From contig NC_073354.2 of NCBI RefSeq assembly GCF_027580225.2, positions 32,074,001 through 32,138,000 of the forward strand: a stretch of DNA of 64,000 nt, read 5' to 3'. This DNA comes from Misgurnus anguillicaudatus (lineage: Eukaryota > Chordata > Actinopteri > Cypriniformes > Cobitidae). The position numbers were made by a program, and so were the translations under genes. A model generated the notes under the pieces. The model was not told where the DNA came from. It did no database searches and was given only the letters and a program-made list of their open reading frames with translations. This document shows positions 1 through 53,617 of the stretch, piece after piece (position 1 is the first letter of the stretch; each line of letters starts with the position of its first letter).

Positions 1-168
1 ATTTGACATTTTCAGGTCAATTCAGTCTTAACTTTCATAAAAATGGTGCAAAGGTAATTTTTATTGCATAAAATTAACTTAAATACACTGTGCATGGAAA
101 TAAACCTGATGCATGCTTTTAAAACAATTGAATTTCTCATCTTGCCAAACCGTTTTGGTCACTGACCC
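1..168 (-). repeat. Dispersed repeat forming the F-box gene end (copy 1)
   Basis: The minus strand here aligns over its whole length with the plus strand at 32381-32566. Both share GGGTCAGTGAC at one end, a block around GATGAGAAATTCAA, TTTTATGCAATAAAAA, and TGACCTGAAAATGTCAAAT at the other end. The family is not named. Confidence 0.8.
60..65 (-). promoter_or_regulatory. Candidate poly(A) signal of the F-box gene
   Basis: The minus strand reads AATAAA 14 bases after the stop codon, within the dispersed repeat. The spacing from the stop is short, but the hexamer is canonical. Confidence 0.4.
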
Positions 169-420
169 ACTTATAACATGTATTCCTCGTAATGCCAAAT
201 GCATAAATGTAAAACAAGCAGACCCAAGCAGAACTGACTTGTAATAGGGGAGAGTCTCAATCATTTTCCAGTTGACGTAATTCACGGCCGTCTCCTCCAG
301 CGTGCAGACGCGGGTCATCTGGATTTTGGCCACCTGCCAGAAGCGTTCGCGGTCGACGAGTTTCTCCTGCATCTCTCGTCTCAGCAAAAGATAAACACCC
401 TCCAGCGTGTCTTCATAAAC
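79..420 (-). CDS. F-box gene terminal coding exon 6, 3' part repeat-derived
   Basis: Acceptor TTGGCAG|GTTTAT, 113 codons, stop at 79-81. The first 84 or so codons look like ordinary gene sequence (LLLRREMQEKLV, YVNWKMIETLPYY). From 168 downward the DNA matches a dispersed repeat seen again at 32381-32566, so residues from GSVTKT onward, the stop codon and the AATAAA at 65-60 are repeat-derived. Confidence 0.78.
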   Translation of the reverse strand, partial: VYEDTLEGVYLLLRREMQEKLVDRERFWQVAKIQMTRVCTLEETAVNYVNWKMIETLPYYKSVLLGSACFTFMHLALRGIHVISGSVTKTVWQDEKFNCFKSMHQVYFHAQCI

Positions 421-3400
421 CTGCCAACAACACAACACTTTGTTAGCGCACGTCGACCGTGTGCCAAATAAGGACACCGAATATTCTGTATGCCCTTGCT
501 TCCAACCAAGCGCATGCACATCGGGGAGCAGGCCAAATTTTGCATATTCGTACAACAACAGAGGTGCAACCGCAATCAAAATAGGTTTTGTATGCAGCGT
601 GACATGTTGCTGCGGTTATTAGCATTTCAGATCAATGCTAATACTGCAAAAGCCATCATACTATAATGCAGCATGTTGGCTATGGAAAGTGCACCACAAA
701 ACCAAGCTATTGAGGTTTGCTGATGTTAAAAATAAGTCAATTAAGATCTCGCTGGACCTTGTTTGTGTCCTTGAACGCTCATGTGTGTTGCAAGACGGCG
801 TACAATCTTGGGAGAGCCTGCACTCGCACGCGTGTGATTGAGTGGGACATGCACGGATACGTCTATAATCCATTTAGACAGCCATTAGATAGGAGCGTCT
901 GCTCAAGCTGTGACCTGTGAAATCATTTGCACTGGCTAATGAAATGAGAAATCAGAACAATGCGGCAATATTTAAGATCACATCTTCAGAGGAACTTATT
1001 TGGAAAACTTGAGGTGGAGAAGAGAGATATCGGCGAGTGAAGAAAATGAAAAAAGAAACGTGCCAAATTTATTCAAACACAACAATGCCCTTCCGGGACT
1101 AAAGATTTTATCTTGAAGAAAAAAGTAATTAACTCATATCTGCTTTTTATACGGTAACCTAGTAACTCTGTACCTTCCTTCGTTTCAGTCGGCCCCAGTC
1201 ACGACCCAAGATCCAAGCCACGAGCGACTTGCACATGGAGAAGTAGTTTTCAACAGTCTGAATCCCTGATGGAAAGAAACGAGCCGAGTCAGAACAAGAG
1301 ACGCAGATATTCCCAAGGCCCGAAGACAGGCAGAAACTTTCTCCACCAGAAAAGCCAGTATACATTCCTCAAGGAAAAACTGAATACATAATATAATCAA
1401 AATCAAGGTTTTCAACATCAAGATGATTCTAATCCCATAACCTACCCAAACTCTCGTCTCCGCCGGCCAACCTGCCTCTCCAGTAGTCGCTGGTGATGGG
1501 ATGGAGAGACGCCAGATATCTCACATCACAAAGCGTCTCTCCCCAGGTAGCCACCTTCCTCTTGCTGTGTTTCTTCCACTGCAGGAAAATGGCTCGCAGC
1601 TGCTTGTTGTACGGCGCTGGCTGACGAAACAGCCAGTAAGTGAAGAGCCACTGGAACCTGCATTGGACGTACTGATGATACATGGACTCCAGCTCCGTGT
1701 GATCTAAAGGCAGCAAAAGACAGAAACAAAGCTAATATAAGAAACAGTAGGTGCATTTTAATTTAAGATGAGAAAAACTTTTGCGCCATTTTCTAGATGT
1801 CGACAAAAACTAATGCATTAATGACAGCGTTCCAATTGACCGATGTTATCTGCTGTTATGAAAAGGCAACGGTGATGTGATTTGTTTATTTAATATCGTG
1901 TATACCAAGACATGCCAAGCAATATAGACACAGGCTTTTAATAGGATGGTGTATTAAATAAGCATTAAATCAGATAGGAAATACCAAGTGAGTCACAGTT
2001 CATCACTACAGGCACATCACATCGTTCAGAACCCAAACATCACACCCCAACTCTCCAACCAACAGCCAATTACTGAACTTTAGTGTGACCACTAGCTCAA
2101 AAAAAAAAAAAATTGGAAAGCACACTTTTCTTCAAACACTCCATTACTTGGAGGGCAATAGGAAAAGCACACAGCAAAGACATCTGAAAGGTCAACCAGA
2201 CCAGGGATAATATCCAGACATCATGATGTCCTTTCGGTTAGGACGTAATAAAAGGACAATACACTGTTGGTTCCTTTCAACCCAGAGTTTGGGTGCCTTT
2301 TTTCAGAGTCTAAAGTGAATTGCTGAAAAGGGCAGAGAATGAACTCTTGTTGACTGGATTCAATCAATCAACACTTACAGAGGATTAGGACCAATTATAC
2401 CACAGGGCAGTTGAATGCTTTATTCTGATTGGTTAAAAAAATGTCAGGGTTTCCCGCAGAAAATTTGTTAGTTAAAGGAATAGTCTACTCATTTTTAATA
2501 TTAAACTATGTTATTACCTTAACTAAGAATTGTTGATACATCCCTCTATCATCTGTGTGCGTGCACGTAAGCGCTGGAGCGCGCTGCGACGCTTCGATAG
2601 CATTTAGCTTAGCCCCATTCATTCAATGGTACCAATTTAGAGATAAAGTTAGAAGTGACCAAACACATCAACGTTTTTCCTATTTAAGACGAGTAGTTAT
2701 ACGAGCAAGTTTGGTGGTACAAAATAAAACATAGCGCTTTTCTAAGCGGATTTAAAAGAGGAACTATATTTTATGGCGTAATAGCACTTTTGAGAGTACT
2801 TCGACTCGCCTGAAAAGTCCGCTCCCCTTCTCACTCTCATAATGGGAGAGGGAGGGTGTTACTGCGCCGAGTCGAAGTACTCCCAAAAGTGCTATTACGC
2901 CATAAAATATAGTTCCTCTTTTAAATCCGCTTAGAAAAGCGCTACGTTTTATTTTGTACCACCGAGCTTGCTCGTATAACTGCTCGTCTTAAGTGGGAAA
3001 AGCGTTGATGTGTTTGGTCACTTCTAACTTTCTCTGGATGGTGCCGTTGAATGAATGGGGCTAAGCTAAATGCTATCGAAGCGTCGCAGCCTGCTCCAGC
3101 GCTTACGTGCACGCACACAGATGATAGAGGGATGTATCAACAGTTCTTAGTTAAGGTAATAACATATTTTAATATTGAAAATGAGTAGACTATTCCTTTA
3201 AGGCGGTAGGGTTTCCAAGCTTAGGCGGGCCACCTTAACTGAAATATGCTGCGGAAAACCCTGAATGTTCCACGGGTGTAGATTATTTTTCTGTAAAACG
3301 CACATCTAACTTGTCAAATGTCTTAACCACCAGAGCAATGTTTGTGGTAAACGCTTTGCGTCGTGCTGCATTACCACTTTGGAGTGCATTCTCTCTTAGG

Positions 3401-6221
3401 GTTTCCTTATGAATCTAAAAATATTTCTATGTATTCTGTAATTTAAACCTTTTTAATTCTCTTCATTTGTTGAATCAGATAATCTGAACTGTCTGAAAAT
3501 AAAATACAGCTATATGGTGCCCATGCGCACCAGTGCCGTGCTCGATTTAAAGGATTACTCAACTTTCATAGAAAAAATCCTAATAATTTAATCACCCCCA
3601 TGTTATCCAAGATGTTTATGCATTTCTTTGTTTAGTTAAGAAATTAAGTGTTTTGAGGAAAACATTCCAGGATTTTTCTCCATATAAAACGGTCAGCTTC
3701 AAAAGGGCTCTAAATGATCCCAACTGAATCATCTAAAATACCTTATCTAGCAAAGCGATCGTCATTTTCGCAAAAAAATAAATACATTTGTACTTTTAAA
3801 CCATATCTTCTTATCTTGCACTAGCCATGTGACGCGCTAGCGTGACCTTACAAGGGTGGAGAAAGGGGAACGCTCCGACGCTGTTGGAATAATAGATCCT
3901 GTAAAATAAATGCCTAGAAGGGGAAAAAGTCTTCTGTATGCACAGTGCACAAAATGAAAGAGGGAAGAGCATTGGCTTACTAGTGTTGCCAGATCTTGCA
4001 CAAAAAAGCGAACAATAAAATCCAACAATAAACAGAAATAAAACCAAATGCTTTCCATCAAAGATCAAAATATTAAAATCGGCATCTTCACACTTCAATA
4101 ACACCAAAAACTTCAGCCAAAAGCCATAAACGGTTAAGCGCAAAAACGGTAATTAAGAACAAAAAAGACGAGGCCCTGGCAACCCTGCAACACAGTGGGC
4201 AGCACCGAATTAAGTTTTTGGCGCTGTGTAATGCAAACAGCCTTCAGTGCACGGAACAGCTGTGAACCACCTTTAGGGGACCAAAAGGCTTAGGCTTATT
4301 GCATACAGTTAGTTATAAAAACTTTGTAATTTTGTTGAGTCCAAAAACACTTTTCCTTCATCATTTTATCCAAAATGTGTTCCACATGCATTGCAACTTT
4401 TAATACCATTTAAAAAGCTCACAAAATTGATTGAATGCCCAAAATGTACAGATATTTTACGGTCGCTATAAAATACTTCTCATACTTCAGTTTGTGTTAA
4501 TTTCTGTCATCCTCTCATTTGAATTTAAAGTGAATTTAATGTTTTATTGAATATTTTATTGAAGATGAAAAAAGTTTCTCACCATTATCCTGGTGTTGGC
4601 TGAGAACATGCAGAAACACCAGCGTGATGCTACCATGATGCTTCAATGCAAGATGATACAATTCTCTCCATTCAAACTTGAGGCTCTCACAATCTTCACT
4701 TTTCTCTGTAAAAACGAGCATAATAAAGTCATTCAGGCTTAACATGTATTTAGGAGTTTCAATCCAAATTTATCCAAACCAAGCTAACAATATTTGCTTC
4801 CAAGTACATTCTGTGAATGTTACTTCTTGGTTCCTAGAAAGGATCGTTTTTGGTTAGCAAGGAAATTTCATGTTCATGAGAAAATAACATTTGAAAAACA
4901 TTTTGTTCTTGCTGGGAAGCTACTTGCAGTGCATACAATACATTATACTAGTTTGGTACACAATTTATTAGTTACCCTGCTTAAAAACCAATACTAGTGG
5001 TTTTATTATAAATACTAGGTAAAACCATCAGCTGTTTACCATTAAAACTATAAACAATTCTTGTATGTAGAATAATATAGGTCTTATTCCAGTAGAATTC
5101 TGTTTTATTGGTTCAGAACACATCGCATTACCGGTAGAGACCCATTATAGTTTCCATTTAGACCAATACAACTCCCATTAAAACTACTAGAATGTGCTTT
5201 CTATAGTTTTTCTAAGCAGGGTAAACATCTGGCTATGAGCACCTTGTAGTTTGTCCAGGAAGAGATCTTTGGTGATGCCCCACAGTTTCTCCACATCCTC
5301 GCAAGGAAGTGTTACGGAGGGCAGGGGGACGCTCTCCTCCAGCACGAGCCACTGGATCCAGTATCGGTGAGGCGCGAGCGGAATCTCTACGAAGAGTTTC
5401 TCCTGAAGCGCGCGGTTACAGTGGACGTTTCTGAAGAGAGATCTCCACATGAAAACCAAGCGGAAGGCGGTTTTGGCGGACAAGGGACACCTGGCGAGGG
5501 TGTGTGACAGACTGACCCCAAACGAGTCCTGTGGATATAGATTGCAACTGTAACACGCGACAGACCGCAGTAATACACGTCACATTTTGGCGCGTTAAGT
5601 GCGCGAGGATTGCACAAACGTACGTTGTTTAAAATGAAACATTTACGCATGTCTCTACGGTTAAAATATTTTTCTAGAAAGCCTTTGTCGGACAAAGCAA
5701 AGTCTAAAAAAATAAACACTACTAATTATTTTAAACTAAATGTAAAAATGCACCACGTTTTAGCATTGTACCCAAACAAGATAAATGTAACTACATTAAA
5801 ATAATGAAAATCTATATTTTAAGAATTCAAATGCAAACCCCTAAACTAAAAGAAATAAAAAATAGGATTTTGATGTTAAGTTGGGATGCAAGTTCATGCA
5901 AAAATGGCTTTCAATTTTAAATGGATTAAAACATAATGGTAAAAATCGATGAAATTCTACCTGGAAGTGTCGAGTCCACAGAGAGTTGCAGGAACAAATT
6001 CGGAACAATATACTGCAAGTGCTGCCGAGCCTGAGCAGGGACATGGGCTCCAAATTTCTCAATATTACAAGCAGAACTTCGTCGCTTAAATGTAATAAAC
6101 CCGTATTATTGTCGCTATTTTCCGTAGAAACTTCCGCCGCAGTCTCTTCATCTGTGGCAGCGGTCAGGCCGGAGAATTGTTCCAACAACTCTCGCTCCCA
6201 GGTCGCGCTGAGGTCCGCCAT
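79..6221 (-). CDS. F-box protein, six coding exons, 453 aa, family member not identified
   Basis: The coding exons (minus strand) are 6221-5961, 5528-5243, 4705-4583, 1703-1446, 1265-1174 and 420-79. All introns are GT-AG and the phases 0,1,1,1,0 join to 1362 nt, which is 453 residues plus stop. Residues about 42-87 form an F-box: LSDEVLLVILRNL, then LLRLGSTC and a terminal LW before the first splice. By family knowledge F-box proteins bind SKP1 and act as substrate receptors of SCF ubiquitin ligases. The rest (exons 2-6) is rich in W, Y, L and charged residues, has no WD40 or LRR pattern I can see, and I do not recognise it. The start is the first ATG of the open frame, followed by G. The last 29 codons lie in a dispersed repeat, so the native C-terminus may differ. 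No signal peptide or membrane segment is evident. I am confident of the gene and splice chain, not of its name. Confidence 0.85.
421..1173 (-). other. F-box gene intron 5
   Basis: No repeat or coding exon that I recognise. It includes a stretch with several CpG sites near 780-900. Confidence 0.6.
1174..1265 (-). CDS. F-box gene coding exon 5
   Basis: 92 nt with acceptor TTCCATCAG|GGATTC and donor GGAAG|GTACAG. It enters in phase 1 and leaves in phase 0. It encodes a short aromatic segment ending in a Lys/Arg cluster (RLKRRK). Confidence 0.8.
1446..1703 (-). CDS. F-box gene coding exon 4
   Basis: 258 nt with acceptor TTTAG|ATCACA and donor TTTGG|GTAGGT, phase 1 to phase 1. It encodes a Trp/Tyr-rich stretch that includes FQWLFTYWLFRQP, followed by a Lys/Arg patch. 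Confidence 0.82.
2445..3263. repeat. Foldback element with CAGGGTTTCC termini, interrupted by a second foldback
   Basis: The left end CAGGGTTTCCCGCAG pairs with the right end CTGCGGAAAACCCTG, so the termini are inverted repeats. The interior is almost entirely the 2472-3201 palindrome, which looks like a later insertion. The element lies in intron 3 of the F-box gene. Confidence 0.6.
2472..3201. repeat. Long palindromic MITE with TTAAAGGAATAGTCTACTC termini
   Basis: The left arm (about 2472-2830) is mirrored by the right arm (about 2860-3201) with few mismatches. The pairing includes CTCTATCATCTGTGTGC, GCTTAGCCCCATTCATTC and TGACCAAACACATCAACG. The centre is a short GC-rich spacer near 2820-2870. 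It has no coding capacity. Confidence 0.85.
3575..3850 (+). repeat. Single arm of a teleost foldback repeat
   Basis: It carries TCACCCCCATGTTATCCAAG, then TTTCTTTGT and a GAGGAAAACATTCCAGGA block, shared with 21610-22390 and 40805-41020. Only one arm is recognisable here. Confidence 0.6.
4583..4705 (-). CDS. F-box gene coding exon 3
   Basis: 123 nt, phase 1 at both ends, with acceptor TTTTTACAG|AGAAAA and donor GATAATG|GTGAGA. It encodes a mostly helical-looking segment with WRELYHLALKHHG. Confidence 0.8.
5243..5528 (-). CDS. F-box gene coding exon 2
   Basis: 286 nt with acceptor CACAG|GACTCG and donor CTACAAG|GTGCTC. The donor is weak but is the only one that gives the phase-1 join needed by exon 3 (G+AG). 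Reading on past it would reach a stop at 5187. It encodes a basic then aromatic segment that includes YWIQWLVLEE. Confidence 0.8.
5961..6221 (-). CDS. F-box gene coding exon 1 (F-box domain)
   Basis: This exon has 87 codons and ends in phase 0 at donor CAG|GTAGAA. It holds an acidic, Thr/Glu-rich N-terminus (residues 1-40) and essentially the whole F-box. The 5' side is moderately CpG-rich. Confidence 0.85.
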
Positions 6222-6500
6222 ACCTGTGCAGGTGTCACCGCCTCGCTGCCAGCCAACTCGCTGGTGTTAAAAAGGTTAAAGGTTACGAAGAAACCACCTG
6301 AGAGGTCAAGAGGCGTGTTCGATTTCATGCAGCGCTATGCAGGCTGATAAGCGTATGACATCAAAGTATCGCGAGAGCCATTCAGATCATGCAGAGCAGG
6401 TCCGATCTCGCGGTACTTTGATGTCTGTCAGCTGTGCGGCGCGCATCAAGTCGAACACATGTTGCTTGGCAACTCAACTGAAGTAACGCACGTAACTTCA
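6222..6500 (-). promoter_or_regulatory. 5' flank of the F-box gene, CpG-containing
   Basis: This region immediately upstream of the start codon is richer in CpG than its surroundings and presumably holds the 5' UTR and promoter. No TATA box at a convincing place was seen. It also contains a foldback repeat. Confidence 0.4.
6315..6458. repeat. Small palindromic element upstream of the F-box gene
   Basis: GACATCAAAGTATCGCGAGA (6357-6376) pairs with TCTCGCGGTACTTTGATGTC (6406-6425) with one mismatch. The outer arms GTGTTCGA (6315) and TCGAACAC (6451-6458) also pair. It looks like a non-autonomous foldback element. Confidence 0.75.
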
Positions 6501-7990
6501 TTAACATTCATAAGACAAGTCTTTAATTCGCCAAGCCAATCAGGTAGGCCAACTTGTACATTAATAAATAAATATTCATGAGCTCGTTCCTGATTTATTT
6601 CCCAGCAGCAGCAAATGCTTTTCCTATTTGCATTGTGTTTGTAATTTGTTAATTTATTCTACTCTGCCTTTTAATTATTATAGCTTTAATTTATTATGTT
6701 GCATTTTCACAAGATAACATTATGGAAATAATTTGGCTATTTGAATGTAAATTAAACGATTGTTGCCTACCATAACTTAACACAGACTCCCAAAGATATT
6801 CTTCACGATAATATTTAGTAAATATGTATCTGTAAACACTCTCAACAGAGTAATATTTTATCAAATACTTGGAGTCTTTACAAAAGGATCCAAAACAGAG
6901 ACAAGAGAAGTTCACATTTTCAATAAATATTGAATTTAAAATATAAGTTATATCTTTCATCATCACCAAAGTGTATTAGGTGAGATTATGATGTGTTACT
7001 AAACAACATTGTGAGGTGAATACATTTTTATGGCCATTCTTTTTTGAGTTTAAGACAAATATATTTTATTTTAGGCAAGTCAACACATTAAGAGTTTCTG
7101 ATATTTAAACGACAACTAAAACATGAAAGGAATAAAATAATAAAGCAAACAATATTCAGATATCAATAATTTTACACATGTATACTGGATTTGATCCAAA
7201 TAAAATAATAATAAAGACTGAACCTTAATAATTGATAAGTTTTATAAAATAAAAGGACATTGTAGTTTTTACAAGTTTACAATTAATACAGGCTATTAAA
7301 CAGGCCTTTATATTTAATACAAATGAAGGTACCCTTCTTGGCAGAATTTCAACAAACAATATGATAAATATTTAAAAAAATATGATATTACAGGTAAAGG
7401 TGAAAAAATCATGTTCAGGGATTTTTTTTGTATTTCTGACTTATGAAACTATTTATAATTTTGAGCAAATAATACAATATGTAATCATGACACGATGTCC
7501 AATACTGATGACGTTATTTTAGAAGTTTTCATTGGCTAATGTAACCCACAATAATATTACATAGCAAGGCACTGGCTCAAATCAGCATTTTAAAACTCAA
7601 AATGCAATTTTCCAGAGACGTCGTCATCATTTAAAACTCAGACATAAAATATTCATGAAACAGTATTAATGCAAACCATGTCAAACTTTTACAATGAACC
7701 CTTAATGCTCAAGTAAGAAAATAAAACAGTCACAATCGAATATTTGGACGAACATTCAGCACAAATCCTTCTAAACACTTAACTTGTTCGTGGGTCGGGA
7801 CGATATCTCTATACACGATGGATCTGATAACTCAGATATACAGAAGTCACTGCTACCTACAGTATTCACAGTTCATGATCACAGTGTACTCAATTGCTAC
7901 GTGGTTGATTACATCATTCAGTGATCATTAGCATTTTCTACAGACTGCAGCCGGGCAGTGGATAATTGGTTCGAAGAAGCGCCGCCCACT
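6500..7990 (-). other. Intergenic DNA and slc35f1 3' UTR
   Basis: Downstream of the slc35f1 stop (7991) the sequence is AT-rich with no coding frame. It probably holds the slc35f1 3' UTR. A candidate AATAAA on the minus strand lies at 7070-7065, but the true cleavage site cannot be fixed. Confidence 0.4.
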
Positions 7991-50670
<42,680 letters not shown>

Positions 50671-51292
50671 CTGTCAGAAAACAAAAGAAAACTTGACCAT
50701 CAATTTCAACCATCTGTAACTGTGAACCTAAAAATAATGCACTGGGAAAAGACAAGCAGTCGGTTAAATTGGTTCAGAGGCAAAAATACAATACAGTACT
50801 TTAATGTTAGATCATGATTCCTATCAATATTTTCCAATTATCCCAAACCTAACCTAAATGCAGGAATTGGTAAACACACGGTCGAAATGAAAATTAAACA
50901 CAGGTTTTCATATTTTCTTATAGGTGGAAAAAGATTATACTGTACAAATAACCCCCCAAAAATAAAACACAACAGCCTCTATTCTTTCAGCACACAGGTT
51001 TTTATTAAAAGAAAACACAGTAACCTCTGGACACAGCAAGGCTCTTGAAATAAATATGAGTTTTCTATAGGATCTTGACAAGAGGAACATTCAGTACACT
51101 CGACAGATATTGGATATTATTCAAGAACAGGCAGATATGGAGAACCAAAAAATGTAGCACACCTTCCTTGTAACCCAGCTTTCCATCATCCTTACCGGAG
51201 GAACGCAGACACGCAATGAGCGCTTGCATATAAGGCATTAAATAGCAATAACACATTTTTCTCATCCTGCCCAAGACATCTCTGATAAAAAA

Positions 51293-51610
51293 TGTGACCC
51301 TAGACCACAAAGCCAGTCATAAGGGTACATTTTTTTGAAATTGAGATTTATGCATCTGAAAGTTGAATAAATAGGCTTTCACTGATGTATAGTTTGTTAG
51401 CAAAGGACAATCTTTGGCTGAGATACAACTATTTGTAAATCTGGAATCTGAGGGTGCAAAAAATCTAAATATTGAGAAAATTACCTTTGTCTAAATGAAG
51501 TCCTTAGCAACACATATTACCAATGATATATTAATCTTATATATTTACAGTAGGAAATTTACAAAATATTTTTGGCATAATAAAATGATGTTTTTGACCC
51601 AAACAATGTA
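51293..51610 (+). repeat. Truncated copy of the GTGACCC-TGGACCACAAA repeat
   Basis: GTGACCCTAGACCACAAAGC, GAGATACAACTATTTGTAAA and ATCTGGAATCTGAGGGTGCA match the family of 24851-25230. The right end is missing. Confidence 0.8.
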
Positions 51611-52520
51611 ATGTTGGCTATTTAAGCAATTTCGCTCGAGTAGGAGTGTACGTTTCTTGGTCACAAAGTGTAGTTTTAAGATTAGTTTAGTCGAGAATAT
51701 ATATGTATTATATTTAAATCTACAGTCGATTAGTAAAGATAGCGCCTGTTTGAACATTTGCTTAGTGAGATTCGGTACGAATGAGAACCAAAGCATGAGC
51801 GGACGTCAGTGTTCACTCGCCCCGCTGACCACCGCCCTCTCTGGGCTACATCTCTGATAGGGATTCCCTGGCTCTTATATTCGCCTTGTTTGTTTTTGAT
51901 GGTCAAAATGAGATCAAATCAGCAGTATTTGGTGTCATGATAAAACTATTACTTGTTTTCTTATTCATATTTAGTGTCTTTTGTGTTGTTATTGTTTTGG
52001 CGCAAGGTAAAAGTTAATAAAACTATACTTATATAATGTTACTATTGGTTTCCCATTTACTCTTAACGCGATACGAGCACTCGATTATTATTAAACTTTG
52101 TTCTTGTCAGTACTATATAAAACTGTTTTTATAAGTGTCAGAGAGATGTTTTTGCATGCTGCTTATAAATATACCAGTGGCAATATTCTCATAACATGTT
52201 TTAATAGTCACGTCGCGATTAAATAAATGATCAATGTCCACATTTAAAAGCTGCGGTGCTTACATGCAGTTTCACGGTGTTTTCGCGTTCTGATAAGAGA
52301 TATAGCTCCAGAAGAAAAACCGAGTGTTTACATTCCTCTTTCCAAGTGTCCACACGATGTGACAAGACATTAATCCCATTAAGTTTAACGTAACATCCAA
52401 GAGCGCTGATCTTTAACGGAATAATAACTTCCGATTGGGATTCACACACTGATTTATGAGCTAGTGAACTAATGAGACACACGGAGAGTGTTTAAAAACA
52501 GCGCGTCTGTGTTTTTCCAT
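51611..52520. other. Intronic DNA without recognised features
   Basis: No exon. A short GC-containing stretch near 51790-51850 has no domain. Confidence 0.45.
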
Positions 52521-52528
52521 TCAGAGAT

Positions 52529-53617
52529 TAGGGCTGTCACTTTTGTGAAAAAATCATTTTCGATTTTTAATATATAAGTGTTCATTGAATCGATTGTAAA
52601 ATCGATTTTCCATGTCTAAAAAAGACGTTTCCATTTAACGCCAAATAACAGACAAATGTAAAGAGAGCGCCTGAAACGCACAAGTCAGCAATATTTCTTA
52701 TTCATTGTCATTAAGTTTCGTGCAGAATAAAAACAGCAACAGTAGTGCAACATTCTCTAAAAAAAGTTTATGTATTTATGCAGAGTGGACTGCTGCCATA
52801 AATGAAAAACATTACTGCAGGTTCAACTGGCTGCTTTTATGATTTAGGCATTTCAAAAATTATTTTAAATAATGATTCGATCCATTTCAAACAACTGTTC
52901 AAAAATGAAACTTTAAATAGACTTACTTGAAGTTGAGAACATGCTGTGTATTTTTTTATTAAACGTAACCGACACTTAGGCGGCACTAGGCAGGCATAAT
53001 GAAATGCGCAAAAAGACTAGGGCCATTACAAATTATTGGTCAGGAAAACAAGTCGATCAACATTTTAGGGGTCAAGAGCAGAGCGCTTTTCATTCACTAT
53101 ATGTCCATCTGTTGAGAAGACACACTCCGACCGCACTGATGTCCCAGGGAAACTCGGGTACTTCGTTGCCAGCTGCGTATTTCGTACTGCCAATCTTCCA
53201 TTTCAAAAGCGGGTCGCTGTCAGCTTGCAAGGGTGGCTCCTTGTTATATCTCATCATCTCCTGTAAGGTCACAATTTCGACGCTGTCTCGTGTTGCACAG
53301 GTTTATTGACGTTGTCCTCCGTTTTCTTTGCAAAACACTAGATGCAGCGATTGAAAGCGTGAAACTATAGGTGCGTAAAATTGCTGGGTATTTTCTGTCT
53401 AGCTTTCGCACACCTACTGCACTTTCGGAATTCTTTATTTTCTTTTTCTGCTTGTTTGTGAGTTTTGTTACATCTATATTTTTAACTGTTTAATTCTTTT
53501 AAAATTAATAGTGTACATATTTGGTTAAAATCGATTGCCTATTTTCGTTTTCGAAACGTTTTTTGGTTGGTCCGATCGATTGTGCAATCGATTTTCGAAC
53601 GAAAAGTGACAGCCCTA
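52529..53617 (-). mobile_element. hAT element with decayed transposase C-terminus, perfect target duplication
   Basis: The ends TAGGGCTGTCACTTTTGTG and GAAAAGTGACAGCCCTA are inverted, flanked by TCAGAGAT (52521-52528, 53618-53625). The minus strand carries a broken hAT dimerisation domain (see the separate entry). Length is 1089 bp, so it is a deletion derivative of a longer autonomous element. Confidence 0.9.
53025..53275 (-). pseudogene. hAT transposase C-terminal dimerisation domain remnant
   Basis: One frame reads EMMRYNKEPPL then DSDPLLKWK. After a frameshift, another frame reads QLATKYPSFPGTSV, SECVFSTDGHIVNEKRSAL, a stop, then NVDRLVFL. This matches the family pattern of hAT C-termini (an acidic DPL-WW region, an ATSV-SER-FS block, and ENVD-LVFL). 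A frameshift and an in-frame stop make it non-functional. Confidence 0.8.

Noticed and set aside
5243..5260. Reading F-box exon 2 through to the stop at 5187
   Set aside because: It would end the protein before three well-phased downstream exons with good splice sites. The GT at 5242-5241 restores the frame.
5387..5719. 110-aa minus frame overlapping F-box exon 2
   Set aside because: It is a shifted frame of exon 2 and its intron. The spliced frame is supported by phases on both sides.
53004..53309. 101-aa plus-strand frame
   Set aside because: It is the antisense of the hAT transposase remnant on the minus strand.
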